Positions 28,301 through 35,615 of a stretch of DNA of 64,000 nt are shown here, piece by piece. The first letter of the stretch is position 1. Every line of letters begins with the position of its first letter. The notes under the pieces were generated by a model that saw nothing but the letters and a program-made list of their open reading frames with translations, did not search any database and had not been told where the DNA came from. The stretch comes from Planctomycetaceae bacterium (GTDB taxonomy: Bacteria; Planctomycetota; Planctomycetia; Pirellulales; Pirellulaceae). Where the stretch lies: assembly GCA_002709045.1 (NCBI GenBank), contig PAPJ01000056.1, positions 1-64,000 on the forward strand, written 5' to 3'. A program made the position numbers and the translations under genes.

Positions 28301-28591
28301 TTATTCACCCAAGACAGCCGGAACACGGAAATATTCCTCGTCGCTCTTTGGTGCATTGCCGAGGGCTGCTTCACGTGTAAGACCCGGACGCGGCTCGTCT
28401 TCAGCCAGGGCATTATAAATATCTAATGCGTGGGCCATAGGTTCCACGTCCTGAGTATTTAGTTCGGAAAGTTTTTCGACGTACTCTACAATTTGGATCA
28501 TGTGGTCTGTCATCCGGTCTAATTGATCGTCATCAAATTTAAGCTTTGCCAGCAGCGCAACTTTTTCTACATCCTGACGAGTGAGTGACAT
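28301..28591 (-). CDS. gatC: Asp-tRNA(Asn)/Glu-tRNA(Gln) amidotransferase subunit C
   Basis: 96 residues. GatC is the small belt-like subunit that holds GatA and GatB together. It has the usual start MSLTRQDVEKVALLAKLKF, the helix MIQIVEYVEKLSELNTQDVEPMAH and the tail LTREAALGNAPKSDEEYFRVPAVL. It is the first gene of gatC-gatA-gatB. The rpmB gene lies upstream on the same strand, separated by a hairpin-type terminator at 28628-28701, so gatC probably has its own promoter or depends on read-through. Confidence 0.95.
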   Translation of the reverse strand: MSLTRQDVEKVALLAKLKFDDDQLDRMTDHMIQIVEYVEKLSELNTQDVEPMAHALDIYNALAEDEPRPGLTREAALGNAPKSDEEYFRVPAVLGE

Positions 28592-28620
28592 GGTGGGTAA
28601 TCCTGTTTTAGTGGAGATAT

Positions 28621-28701
28621 AAAAAAATCCCGAAACATACCTCCGATCCGCTTAGCTGACCGGTCTGGTGCGCCACTGGCGAACCAATTGGAGTTTCGGG
28701 A
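28621..28701 (-). terminator. Long-loop terminator / structured RNA between rpmB and gatC
   Basis: On the reverse strand TCCCGAAAC (28701-28693) pairs with GTTTCGGGA (28636-28628), followed at once by seven T, as in an intrinsic terminator. The loop is ~56 bases and is itself structured: GGT-T-CGCC-AGT-GGCG-C-ACC forms an inner hairpin (near 28667-28685), and GACCGGTC is palindromic. Multi-branched terminators of this kind are uncommon. The T tract ends 29 bases before the gatC start. Confidence 0.65.
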
Positions 28702-28752
28702 GTTTGTTTTTGTAGCAATAAGACGCGAAAATGAATTTCGCATCCCGATAGG

Positions 28753-29007
28753 TTAAACCTCGAATGGTTTAACTGCGACTGCCTTACGAATTGCTCCGCT
28801 GCGGATACACTGAGTGCAAATCCACATACGTTTGTTCGTGCCGTCTGGTTGGGCTACACGGATTCGCTGTAAATTAGGCTTGAACTTACGTCGAGTAATA
28901 CCAGTGATTTTGGTACCAACACCACCTAAATATTTAGCTTTACCGCGAGTCTCAACCGAATTACCGATTTGTGCCTGTTTACCGCAAATTTCGCAAACTC
29001 GAGCCAT
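28753..29007 (-). CDS. rpmB: 50S ribosomal protein L28
   Basis: 84 residues from the chosen ATG at 29007, which gives the standard L28 start MARVCEICGK; an ATG three codons upstream is less likely. L28 is a small basic large-subunit protein. Here it carries a zinc-ribbon pattern, CEIC near the start and CTQC near the end. Also seen are GKAKYLGGVGTKITGITRRKFKPNLQRIRV, matching the L28 core except for length. It is followed by a terminator and then the gatCAB genes. No rpmG follows. Confidence 0.93.
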   Translation of the reverse strand: MARVCEICGKQAQIGNSVETRGKAKYLGGVGTKITGITRRKFKPNLQRIRVAQPDGTNKRMWICTQCIRSGAIRKAVAVKPFEV

Positions 29008-29338
29008 GAGTTGCAATCCTCAAAAAAATAGTTCTGTCTATGTGGCCAACTTTATTAAAAGTTCAAAAGGTCAGTATAACTGGATAACGAGTCTCTGCAA
29101 CGGGTTGCTTGGACCTGCGGTGGATGATTGAGACTGATTTTTTATCGATTTCAAAGCCGAATCTTTGTCATTTCCAACTACCTACATACTCGCATAAGAC
29201 ATTTTCTGGGGATAAAATTAGTTAGTGGATAAGATTACTGCTCGTTTGGTCGAAATTTGCGTATTTTTTTACCAGCAGAGTTAACACTGAACTGGCAGAT
29301 GATTTGAGTATCCTCTTTTTATATGAAAGCTCAATTGG
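29008..29338. other. 331-base gap between divergent rpmB and the thioredoxin-fold gene
   Basis: No coding frame, tRNA or clear hairpin recognised. It must hold the promoters of two divergent genes; the rpmB side is A/T rich with CTTTATTAAAAG near 29049-29060. No consensus -35/-10 pair stands out. Confidence 0.35.
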
Positions 29339-30727
29339 ATGATGCAATTTCAAAACATGAGTTTACGAAAACTGACATTCAAAGCCTCCCTGTTTCTACT
29401 GTTACTATCTGGTGCTGTACAACTTCAGGCTGCTGAATTACTTACTTATTCGGGGCAAATGATCGGTGAGAAGGGAGATCCGGTTGCTACGACTAAACGA
29501 TTTACTTTGGCCGCTGTGCGTGATGCATCTGCCAGTGGCGGAAACCTGCACTGGATTATTGTTGAAGATGGCCGGGGTGCTATCCCCTGGCCTCATAGTT
29601 ATGGTTCTTCCCAATGGCTCGATGGCAATGGACTGAATGTTCAGGCCGCTACCGCTTCTCGGAATAATCCGCAGTTGCTTTATAAAAATGAAGAGCTGAA
29701 TGCGTATGTTGCTGTTGCTTTACCTCAGCTTGCCGATGGTCAAAAACTAAATCAGGAGTCGATTTGGAAGCAGGGTCCGGTGACATATCGAGTGACAGAA
29801 CGTCAGTCGATCGAAGGTCAGCAAACATGGCGTATACTGGGTTTTACCAACTTCGGCGTCAAGCGAACATTCTGGGTGAACGATCAGGGGTATATTGTAC
29901 GCTTGCGGGAGAATGTCACTATCGGGCGAGGTGACCGATTTGATCTGGAATACGATTTGAAGAATGTTGAAACGCTTCAGGATGATGCTCGTGGGAAAGT
30001 TGTAACGGCCTTTGATGTCTTCAATAAATTCCGCACCAAAGTTGATATCGAAAAGCTGGAAAAAGAAATTGTCTGGGATGACGAACAGTTAGAGGCATTT
30101 CGCGATGATATTGATCGTTTAGTTTCTGTTTCTGCGGACACTCCGCTGAGTGCTGTTGCCCGTCTGGCGCAGGCAGATCTAAAAACTCAAAAGGGTCGAA
30201 GTGGTGGAGTGGCAACTTTGATGACCCGTGCTATTGGTAAAGTTGTTGAAGAGCCAGGCTTTGAGTTGTATCGAGGAAGTGATTATTCGGACGAATCACT
30301 GACGGGCAATGTGACCGTTCTCCATTTTTGGGAATATCGCAGCAGTCCGCTGGAGCAACCTTATGGTCAGGTAGGTTATCTGGACTTTTTATATCGTAAG
30401 TACAAGGGTCAGGGAATTAATGTACTGGGCGTTGTATCCAATACGCTGTTGGAAGACCCGGCCGAGCGATCTCGGGTTCGCGTGAATGCACGTAAGTTTG
30501 CTTCCTTTATGAACCTCAGTTTCCCGATCGTCGCGGATGTGAAGGGCTATATTGGAAAGATCGGTGACCCACGTGGAGCCGGTGCTAAATTACCTCTTTT
30601 TATTGTGCTTGATCAAAAAGGACGCATAGTGCATTACAAGGCGGGATTTTATGAAGTTGACCGCGATCTTGGACTCAAGTCTCTAGATAATGTTGTTAAA
30701 GAATTGCTGGAAGCTGATTCGGAATAA
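29339..30727 (+). CDS. Exported protein with a cysteine-free thioredoxin-like C-terminal domain
   Basis: 462 residues with a signal peptide (FLLLLSGAVQLQAAE). Residues ~30-300 form an unrecognised domain. The C-terminal ~140 residues have the redoxin pattern of TlpA/AhpC-type proteins: VTVLHFWEYRSSPLEQPYG where WCxxC normally sits, then YRKYKGQGINVLGVVSN, FPIVADVKG and LPLFIVLDQKGRIVHYKAGF. There is no cysteine in the whole protein, so it cannot do dithiol chemistry; it may be a binding or scaffold protein. Tandem ATGs at 29339 and 29342 are both possible starts. The gene is followed after 9 bases by the hisN-like phosphatase gene. Confidence 0.75.
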   Translation: MMQFQNMSLRKLTFKASLFLLLLSGAVQLQAAELLTYSGQMIGEKGDPVATTKRFTLAAVRDASASGGNLHWIIVEDGRGAIPWPHSYGSSQWLDGNGLNVQAATASRNNPQLLYKNEELNAYVAVALPQLADGQKLNQESIWKQGPVTYRVTERQSIEGQQTWRILGFTNFGVKRTFWVNDQGYIVRLRENVTIGRGDRFDLEYDLKNVETLQDDARGKVVTAFDVFNKFRTKVDIEKLEKEIVWDDEQLEAFRDDIDRLVSVSADTPLSAVARLAQADLKTQKGRSGGVATLMTRAIGKVVEEPGFELYRGSDYSDESLTGNVTVLHFWEYRSSPLEQPYGQVGYLDFLYRKYKGQGINVLGVVSNTLLEDPAERSRVRVNARKFASFMNLSFPIVADVKGYIGKIGDPRGAGAKLPLFIVLDQKGRIVHYKAGFYEVDRDLGLKSLDNVVKELLEADSE

Positions 30728-30736
30728 GAACCACCA

Positions 30737-31570
30737 ATGAGCAAGCTTTCCATGGAACGTCTCGACATTCTGTTGACCGGCGTGGCAGAACAATATTCAC
30801 CCCGTCTTCTGGCGGCAGTTCGATTTGCTGTGGAGGCCGGACAGCAAACATTAGAGCGTTTCTGCCAGCAGGATTTACTGGTTGAAAAGAAAAATGATCG
30901 TTCACCGGTCACCGCTGCGGACAAAAATGCAGAACTTTTGCTGAGAGCAAGAATTCAGGGAGCATTTCCCGACGATGCAATCGTTGGTGAAGAATTTGAG
31001 AATGTGGCTGGAACTTCTGAGTACCGTTGGATTATCGATCCGATCGATGGCACCAAGTCGTTTATCTGCGGAGTCCCACTTTATGCAACGTTAGTAGGCG
31101 TCGAGTGCGGCGATGAGAGTAGGATTGGAGTGATTTATATCCCAGCATTGGAGGAATTGATTTTCGCCGAGGTTGGTTTTGGCTCCGGGTATCTACAGGG
31201 TGACGGTGATTTGATCGTACCTCGGGTTTCATCGACGACCAGTCTGGCTGAAAGCTGTTTTGTTACTTCGCAGGTCAGCACCTATTATGAAGTGGATCGC
31301 GCTCCACAATACCTCGCCCTTGAAAAAGAAGCCTATATCACCAGAACCTGGGGAGATGCTTACGGATATTTGCTGGTTGCCACAGGTCGAGCGGAAGTAA
31401 TGGTTGATGCAGTCATGAACGTCTGGGATGCTGCAGCGATTCTACCAGTGATGATCGAGACTGGTGGTACGTTTACTGACTGGAATGGAAAAGCCACGAT
31501 TCACGGTGGTGAAGGCATCGGAACCAATGGTCTAGTTCTTGAACAAGTACTGGCAGCTATCAAGGTCTAA
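30737..31570 (+). CDS. hisN: Inositol monophosphatase family protein, probably histidinol-phosphatase
   Basis: 277 residues. Metal-binding motifs of this superfamily are all present: GEEFEN (~89), WIIDPIDGTKSFICGVP (~102-118) and WDAAAILPVMIETGG (~230-244). DPIDGTKSF followed by a small-residue turn is typical of the histidinol-phosphatase (HisN) branch, which dephosphorylates L-histidinol phosphate in histidine synthesis, though inositol-1-phosphatase activity cannot be excluded. It begins 9 bases after the thioredoxin-fold gene. Histidine genes are otherwise represented only by hisD at the right edge. Confidence 0.82.
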   Translation: MSKLSMERLDILLTGVAEQYSPRLLAAVRFAVEAGQQTLERFCQQDLLVEKKNDRSPVTAADKNAELLLRARIQGAFPDDAIVGEEFENVAGTSEYRWIIDPIDGTKSFICGVPLYATLVGVECGDESRIGVIYIPALEELIFAEVGFGSGYLQGDGDLIVPRVSSTTSLAESCFVTSQVSTYYEVDRAPQYLALEKEAYITRTWGDAYGYLLVATGRAEVMVDAVMNVWDAAAILPVMIETGGTFTDWNGKATIHGGEGIGTNGLVLEQVLAAIKV

Positions 31571-31582
31571 ATCAGGCTGTGT

Positions 31583-32224
31583 TCAGGCCGTATGTGGGTC
31601 TGAATTCCCAGCAGCTTGCTGACCTGTCTGTGTCTCAGGCTGATCGTTTATGTCCTTGTCAGGTTCATCGTATTTGAACGAGTAAACCAACAGCAGTAAG
31701 GCGCCGCAAACCAATAGGCAGTCTGCAATGTTAAAGTTGGGCCAAACCAAGTCCTGATATGTAAAGAGAATGAAGTCACGCACACCATATGCATAATCAG
31801 GGTGGATCTCTTTATCATGCCACCAACCCATGCGGTCATAAAAGTTACCGAGGACTCCACCGGTGATGCATCCTAGACAAATGGTAAGAAACAGACTCTT
31901 CCAGGCTTTACCCCGGATAAACCAAAACAGGATCGCAGTGAATGCAACGACTGAAAAGAGAGCGAAGACGCTACTGCCCCCCTGTCCCATTCCAAACAAC
32001 GCTCCCTGATTGACAGCCGTTTGGAAACCGAAAAAGTCTTCGATGACCCACCAATCCACCCCGATAGTTTCATGGGGTAACCCAAGTTCTGCAAACATGA
32101 AGGATTTGGTCCACAGATCAGCTACCAAACCACCAATACTGATCATTAAATAGAGAGTCATGCGTCTTGCCAGACTCGGAGCTGTTTTATACTGAGTAGA
32201 AGCCAGCTCGTTTTGATCATCCAT
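31583..32224 (-). CDS. lspA: Lipoprotein signal peptidase (signal peptidase II)
   Basis: 213 residues from the ATG at 32224; a longer frame to 32329 would overlap the dksA-like gene. LspA cuts the signal peptide of lipoproteins after lipid is added to the +1 cysteine. The two catalytic aspartates are seen in GGVLGNFYDRMGW and NFNIADCLLVCG. Four hydrophobic segments are present, including MTLYLMISIGGLVADLWTK. The loop between the aspartates (DKEIHPDYAYGVRDFILFTYQDL) is longer than in E. coli. The stretch after the last helix ends in a polar tail. It starts 11 bases after the DksA/TraR-like gene and probably shares its transcript. Confidence 0.92.
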   Translation of the reverse strand: MDDQNELASTQYKTAPSLARRMTLYLMISIGGLVADLWTKSFMFAELGLPHETIGVDWWVIEDFFGFQTAVNQGALFGMGQGGSSVFALFSVVAFTAILFWFIRGKAWKSLFLTICLGCITGGVLGNFYDRMGWWHDKEIHPDYAYGVRDFILFTYQDLVWPNFNIADCLLVCGALLLLVYSFKYDEPDKDINDQPETQTGQQAAGNSDPHTA

Positions 32225-32235
32225 GCATCGTCGGT

Positions 32236-32625
32236 TTAACCACCTCGCTGGATTTGATCGGCACATCGAACGCAATACGCTGTAAATGGAATCGCATTGA
32301 GGCGCATCTTTGGTATCTTTGATCCGCACTCGTCACAGGCGCCATAGGTACCTGACTCAATACGCATCAACGCAGCGTCAATCTGTTCTAGAACTTCTTC
32401 CTCATTGGCCATTAAAGACAGTGAAAAGTCCTGTTCGTACTGATCTGATCCCATATCAGCCATGTGATTGGAAAGGGTGGAGCCGCTGCCTGCCGCAGGA
32501 TTCTTGTTAAGGGCTGCATCAGCTAAACCACTAACATCACCACGTAGTCGCGCGCGAAGTACAGTAAGCATCTGTTTAAACGGTTTAGCTTCCCGCTTTG
32601 TCATTGCATTTTTAGGTTTACTCAT
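32236..32625 (-). CDS. DksA/TraR C4-type zinc-finger protein
   Basis: 129 residues. It has a coiled-coil-like start (LTVLRARLRGDVSGL), the connector EVLEQIDAALMRIESGTYG and the zinc finger YGACDECGSKIPKMRLNAIPFTAYCVRCA, so all four cysteines are present. DksA-family proteins bind the secondary channel of RNA polymerase and with ppGpp tune transcription. The coiled-coil tip lacks an obvious DxxDxA, as far as I can tell (MGSDQYEQDFSLSL instead), so a classic DksA role is not proven. It is directly upstream of lspA. In many bacteria the same pair is adjacent. Confidence 0.85.
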   Translation of the reverse strand: MSKPKNAMTKREAKPFKQMLTVLRARLRGDVSGLADAALNKNPAAGSGSTLSNHMADMGSDQYEQDFSLSLMANEEEVLEQIDAALMRIESGTYGACDECGSKIPKMRLNAIPFTAYCVRCADQIQRGG

Positions 32626-32953
32626 GTTTCTCTTACTCTGCTTGCAAATCTTCTATACGCAAACAACAGTTTGACTAAAATCAAATTGTCGCCAACCGGC
32701 ATTTTGAATCTTTCAAAAAGAAAATTGTAGAAATGCTTGCAAGCACTGTCAAATGTAGACAGTCTTACTATCAGAAAAACTAATAATAATAATTACTAAT
32801 TGCTTCTTTCTTAATAGTGGTTGATGATTAATAAATGTAGTTTTAGACTGTAAATCTTGGTGTTTAAGATTGATTTCTGGAATTTTAACTTAGCGGAATA
32901 TAACCATTACTAGGCACCTGTTTTATAAAACCAGAAATTGACAAAATCGGATT
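32626..32953. other. 328-base A/T-rich intergenic region, divergent promoters of dksA-like gene and thrC
   Basis: Very A/T rich (for example the run of AAT repeats near 32780-32800). It contains the 12-base palindrome TGCTTGCAAGCA at 32734-32745 and a hairpin ACTGTC/GACAGT at 32745-32763. No coding frame is seen. The palindrome could be an operator; no leader peptide rich in Thr or Ile codons was found for thrC. Confidence 0.4.
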
Positions 32954-34360
32954 GTGGTCGTGATTTTTAGAGACGCAGCTTATCAACAATGTATTCACCC
33001 GGACTGTGGTCAGCAGTTTGGTATTGAACAGGTTTTAACATCCTGTGCAAGCTGTGGAAGTTTGTTAGATGTCAAATATGACTGGAATAAGGCTGGCACA
33101 CCAACCGACTGGTCATATTATCAGAACAAATGGACGCGTAAGTCTGATCGCTTAAATTTCAGTGGGATTTGGCGTTTTCACGAGCTGTTGCCGTTTGCTA
33201 ATTCTGAACATGTTGTAACCGTTGGTGAAGGTCAAACATTGCTGCAGCAGGCCGATTTCGTTTCGAAATTTGTAGGTGTGGATGCAGGTAATCTTTTCCT
33301 ACAGTACGAAGGTATGAATCCGTCGGGCAGTTTCAAAGACAATGGTATGTCTGCCGCTTTTACGCATGCCCACAGTGTTGGTGCTAAACGTGCGGCCTGC
33401 GCATCGACTGGAAATACGTCAGCATCACTGGCGATGTACTGTGCAGTCAGTCGATTAATGAAAGCAGTTATTTTCATTGGTTCCGGAAAGATTGCCTATG
33501 GCAAGCTTTCGCAGGCTCTTGAATATGGTGCTTTGACTGTACAAATCAGCGGAGATTTTGACGACGCGATGCAACGCGTTCAGGAAGTCTCTGAAGAACT
33601 TGGTATCTATCTGGTCAACAGTATCAATCCGTTTCGTCTGGAAGGTCAAAAATCAATCATGTTCCGGGTACTGGAAGGTCTTGGCTGGCAAGTGCCTGAC
33701 TGGATTGTTGTACCTGGTGGAAATCTGGGAAACTCCAGTTCATTCGGTAAAGCGTTCATTGAATTAAAAGAACTTGGATTGATTGACCGGGTGCCGCGGC
33801 TGGCGATTATTAATGCCGCCGGGGCTGATACTTTACATGAGTTATATGAGAATCGTGGCGTTCGTTGGAACGGCGGGCGTATTGATCGTTCCGCATTACA
33901 GACCTATTACGATGAGTTGGATGCGAATGACAAAAAAGCATCTACGATTGCCAGTGCAATTGAAATCAACCGGCCGGTTAACTTTGCCAAGTGCCTAAGA
34001 GCATTGGACTTCTGTGATGGCGTTGTTCGCAAGACGACGGATCAGCAGATACTGGATGCGAAAGCAAAAGTCGGCTCGGGTGGAATCGGCTGTGAACCTG
34101 CAAGTGCTGCAAGTGTGGCCGGTGCCAAGATTTTACGCGAACAGGGGGTGATCGCTCCGAGTGATCGTGTAGTCTGTATTTTGACCGGACATCAGTTGAA
34201 AGATCCCACAGCAACAGTTGCCTATCATACGACCGATCAGGACAAGTTTAATGAAGTGTTGGGTGCACGAGGCGTTAGCCGAGCTAATTTTGCCAACCGG
34301 GCTGTCGCGGTGCCCAATAATTTGAATGAGATAATTAAAGCGATCAAACTCTATGGTTAG
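32954..34360 (+). CDS. thrC: Threonine synthase
   Basis: 468 residues from a GTG start (a second in-frame GTG lies at 32960). PLP enzyme making threonine from O-phosphohomoserine. Seen: N-terminal zinc-ribbon-like cysteines (CIHPDCGQQF, SCASCGSLLDV), the PLP lysine in NPSGSFKDNGMS (~126), the SNT-like CASTGNTSASLAMY, and VVPGGNLGNSSSFGKAF for phosphate binding. A long C-terminal part (GGIGCEPASAASVAGAKIL) is also typical of bacterial ThrC. dapB starts 65 bases downstream, so aspartate-family genes are clustered here (thrC, dapB, and metH convergent). No attenuator is evident upstream. Confidence 0.93.
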   Translation: MVVIFRDAAYQQCIHPDCGQQFGIEQVLTSCASCGSLLDVKYDWNKAGTPTDWSYYQNKWTRKSDRLNFSGIWRFHELLPFANSEHVVTVGEGQTLLQQADFVSKFVGVDAGNLFLQYEGMNPSGSFKDNGMSAAFTHAHSVGAKRAACASTGNTSASLAMYCAVSRLMKAVIFIGSGKIAYGKLSQALEYGALTVQISGDFDDAMQRVQEVSEELGIYLVNSINPFRLEGQKSIMFRVLEGLGWQVPDWIVVPGGNLGNSSSFGKAFIELKELGLIDRVPRLAIINAAGADTLHELYENRGVRWNGGRIDRSALQTYYDELDANDKKASTIASAIEINRPVNFAKCLRALDFCDGVVRKTTDQQILDAKAKVGSGGIGCEPASAASVAGAKILREQGVIAPSDRVVCILTGHQLKDPTATVAYHTTDQDKFNEVLGARGVSRANFANRAVAVPNNLNEIIKAIKLYG

Positions 34361-34425
34361 TACCGTTCCCCTCTTTTTGTAAGAGAGTTTGCTATCGTTG
34401 TCCAAAGAATAAGGAATAGTGAGAA

Positions 34426-35217
34426 ATGATTGGAATTGCAATTCATGGTGCTGCCGGAAGAATGGGACAGCGTTTGATTGCTTTGGGCAGTCAGGATGAT
34501 CAAGTAAAACTGACTGCTGCCATCGAGTTTGCCAACCATCCAAAGATTGGTCAGGATGCTGGCCTTGTGGCTGGTGTTGGTGAACTGAATTTGCCTCTGA
34601 GTCCGGAGTGGGATGAAGGCACTCAGGTGGTGATCGATTTCTCAGTACCAGCCGGTGCCGAAGCGATTGCCCGAACCTGTCTGGAACGCCGGACTCCTTT
34701 AGTACTTGCCACAACAGGACTCAGTGACGAGCAAAAGGTGTTAATTGAACAAGCCGCTCAGGAAATACCGGTTGTCTGGGCTCCGAGTATGAGTACGATG
34801 GTGAATCTTACGATGAAACTGGCGACAACAGCTGCCGAGGTTCTCAAGGACTATCCGGGTGGTACTGACGTTGAGGTTCTGGAACGTCATCATCGTTTCA
34901 AAGAAGATTCACCCAGTGGTACGGCCTTGCGTTTCGGAAACCTTATTTGCAATGCAATGGGAATCACGAATGAAGTGCACGGACGTGAAGGGCAAATTGG
35001 AGCTCGTCCGCGAAACGAGCTTGCGTATCATGCGATTCGTACCGGTGATAACCCGGGCGAACATACGATTGTCTTTGGAGTGCTTGGTGAAACAATTGAA
35101 CTTACGGTTAAAGCCAGCAATCGTGACTGTTATGCATTGGGTGCTCTCAGTGCTGCTAAGTTCGTAGCTCAGCAACAACCCGGTCTTTACAATATGTACG
35201 ACGTATTGGGTTTGTAA
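34426..35217 (+). CDS. dapB: 4-hydroxy-tetrahydrodipicolinate reductase
   Basis: 263 residues. DapB makes tetrahydrodipicolinate with NAD(P)H on the way to diaminopimelate and lysine. Seen: the nucleotide-binding IHGAAGRMGQRLI at the start, VIDFSVPAG, LATTGLSDEQ, and the catalytic ERHHRFKEDSPSGTAL with both histidines and the Lys. The C-terminal IELTVKASNRDCYALGAL is also standard. It lies between thrC and a small gene whose ATG overlaps its stop codon by one base. Planctomycetes make diaminopimelate, so the gene fits with cell-wall synthesis. Confidence 0.95.
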   Translation: MIGIAIHGAAGRMGQRLIALGSQDDQVKLTAAIEFANHPKIGQDAGLVAGVGELNLPLSPEWDEGTQVVIDFSVPAGAEAIARTCLERRTPLVLATTGLSDEQKVLIEQAAQEIPVVWAPSMSTMVNLTMKLATTAAEVLKDYPGGTDVEVLERHHRFKEDSPSGTALRFGNLICNAMGITNEVHGREGQIGARPRNELAYHAIRTGDNPGEHTIVFGVLGETIELTVKASNRDCYALGALSAAKFVAQQQPGLYNMYDVLGL

Positions 35218-35558
35218 TGGCCAAGTGCGATCAAGGGTATCTCTGTCAGGTTTGCGGCCAGGAGGTGGAAAACATCGTGGAAAGTGACCTGTATTTGCGA
35301 TACATTCTTGGCTTAGTCGATCCTGAAGTTCTGCATATTGCTTCGGAACGGCATCTTAGATGTAACCCCACGTTTGCACAGTATATTGTTCACTCGGAGT
35401 TTCCACCGCTGCATGTGGAAGGTGATTTTGACAAGCGTCAATTAGACGCCGAGTTTGTCGCAACGCGGGAACAGGAAGTCACGCGGGGATTCCGGCGGCT
35501 GCTTAAAGTAGCTCAGGCAGGAATATCGATTCTGGACTATCCCCAAGTCACTGATTAG
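35217..35558 (+). CDS. Small conserved protein with N-terminal cysteine pair, coupled to dapB
   Basis: 113 residues. The start (CDQGYLCQVCGQEVENI) has three cysteines in C-x5-C-x-x-C spacing, like half a zinc ribbon; a further cysteine is in RHLRCNPTFAQYIVH. The rest is a helical domain (FDKRQLDAEFVATREQEVTRGFRRLLKV). No family name or function is known to me. The ATG overlaps the last base of the dapB stop (TAATG), so translation is coupled to lysine/diaminopimelate synthesis. It ends 57 bases before the end of the convergent metH gene. Confidence 0.65.
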   Translation: MAKCDQGYLCQVCGQEVENIVESDLYLRYILGLVDPEVLHIASERHLRCNPTFAQYIVHSEFPPLHVEGDFDKRQLDAEFVATREQEVTRGFRRLLKVAQAGISILDYPQVTD

Positions 35559-35615
35559 TCGTTAAGCTCCTCGATTTCCACTGAATCAAGATCGTTTTCT
35601 TCAGCCGAAGAACCG

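Noticed and set aside
34133..34714. 193-codon reverse frame crossing the thrC-dapB junction
   Set aside because: His/Gln-rich antisense of two well-supported genes; no family match.
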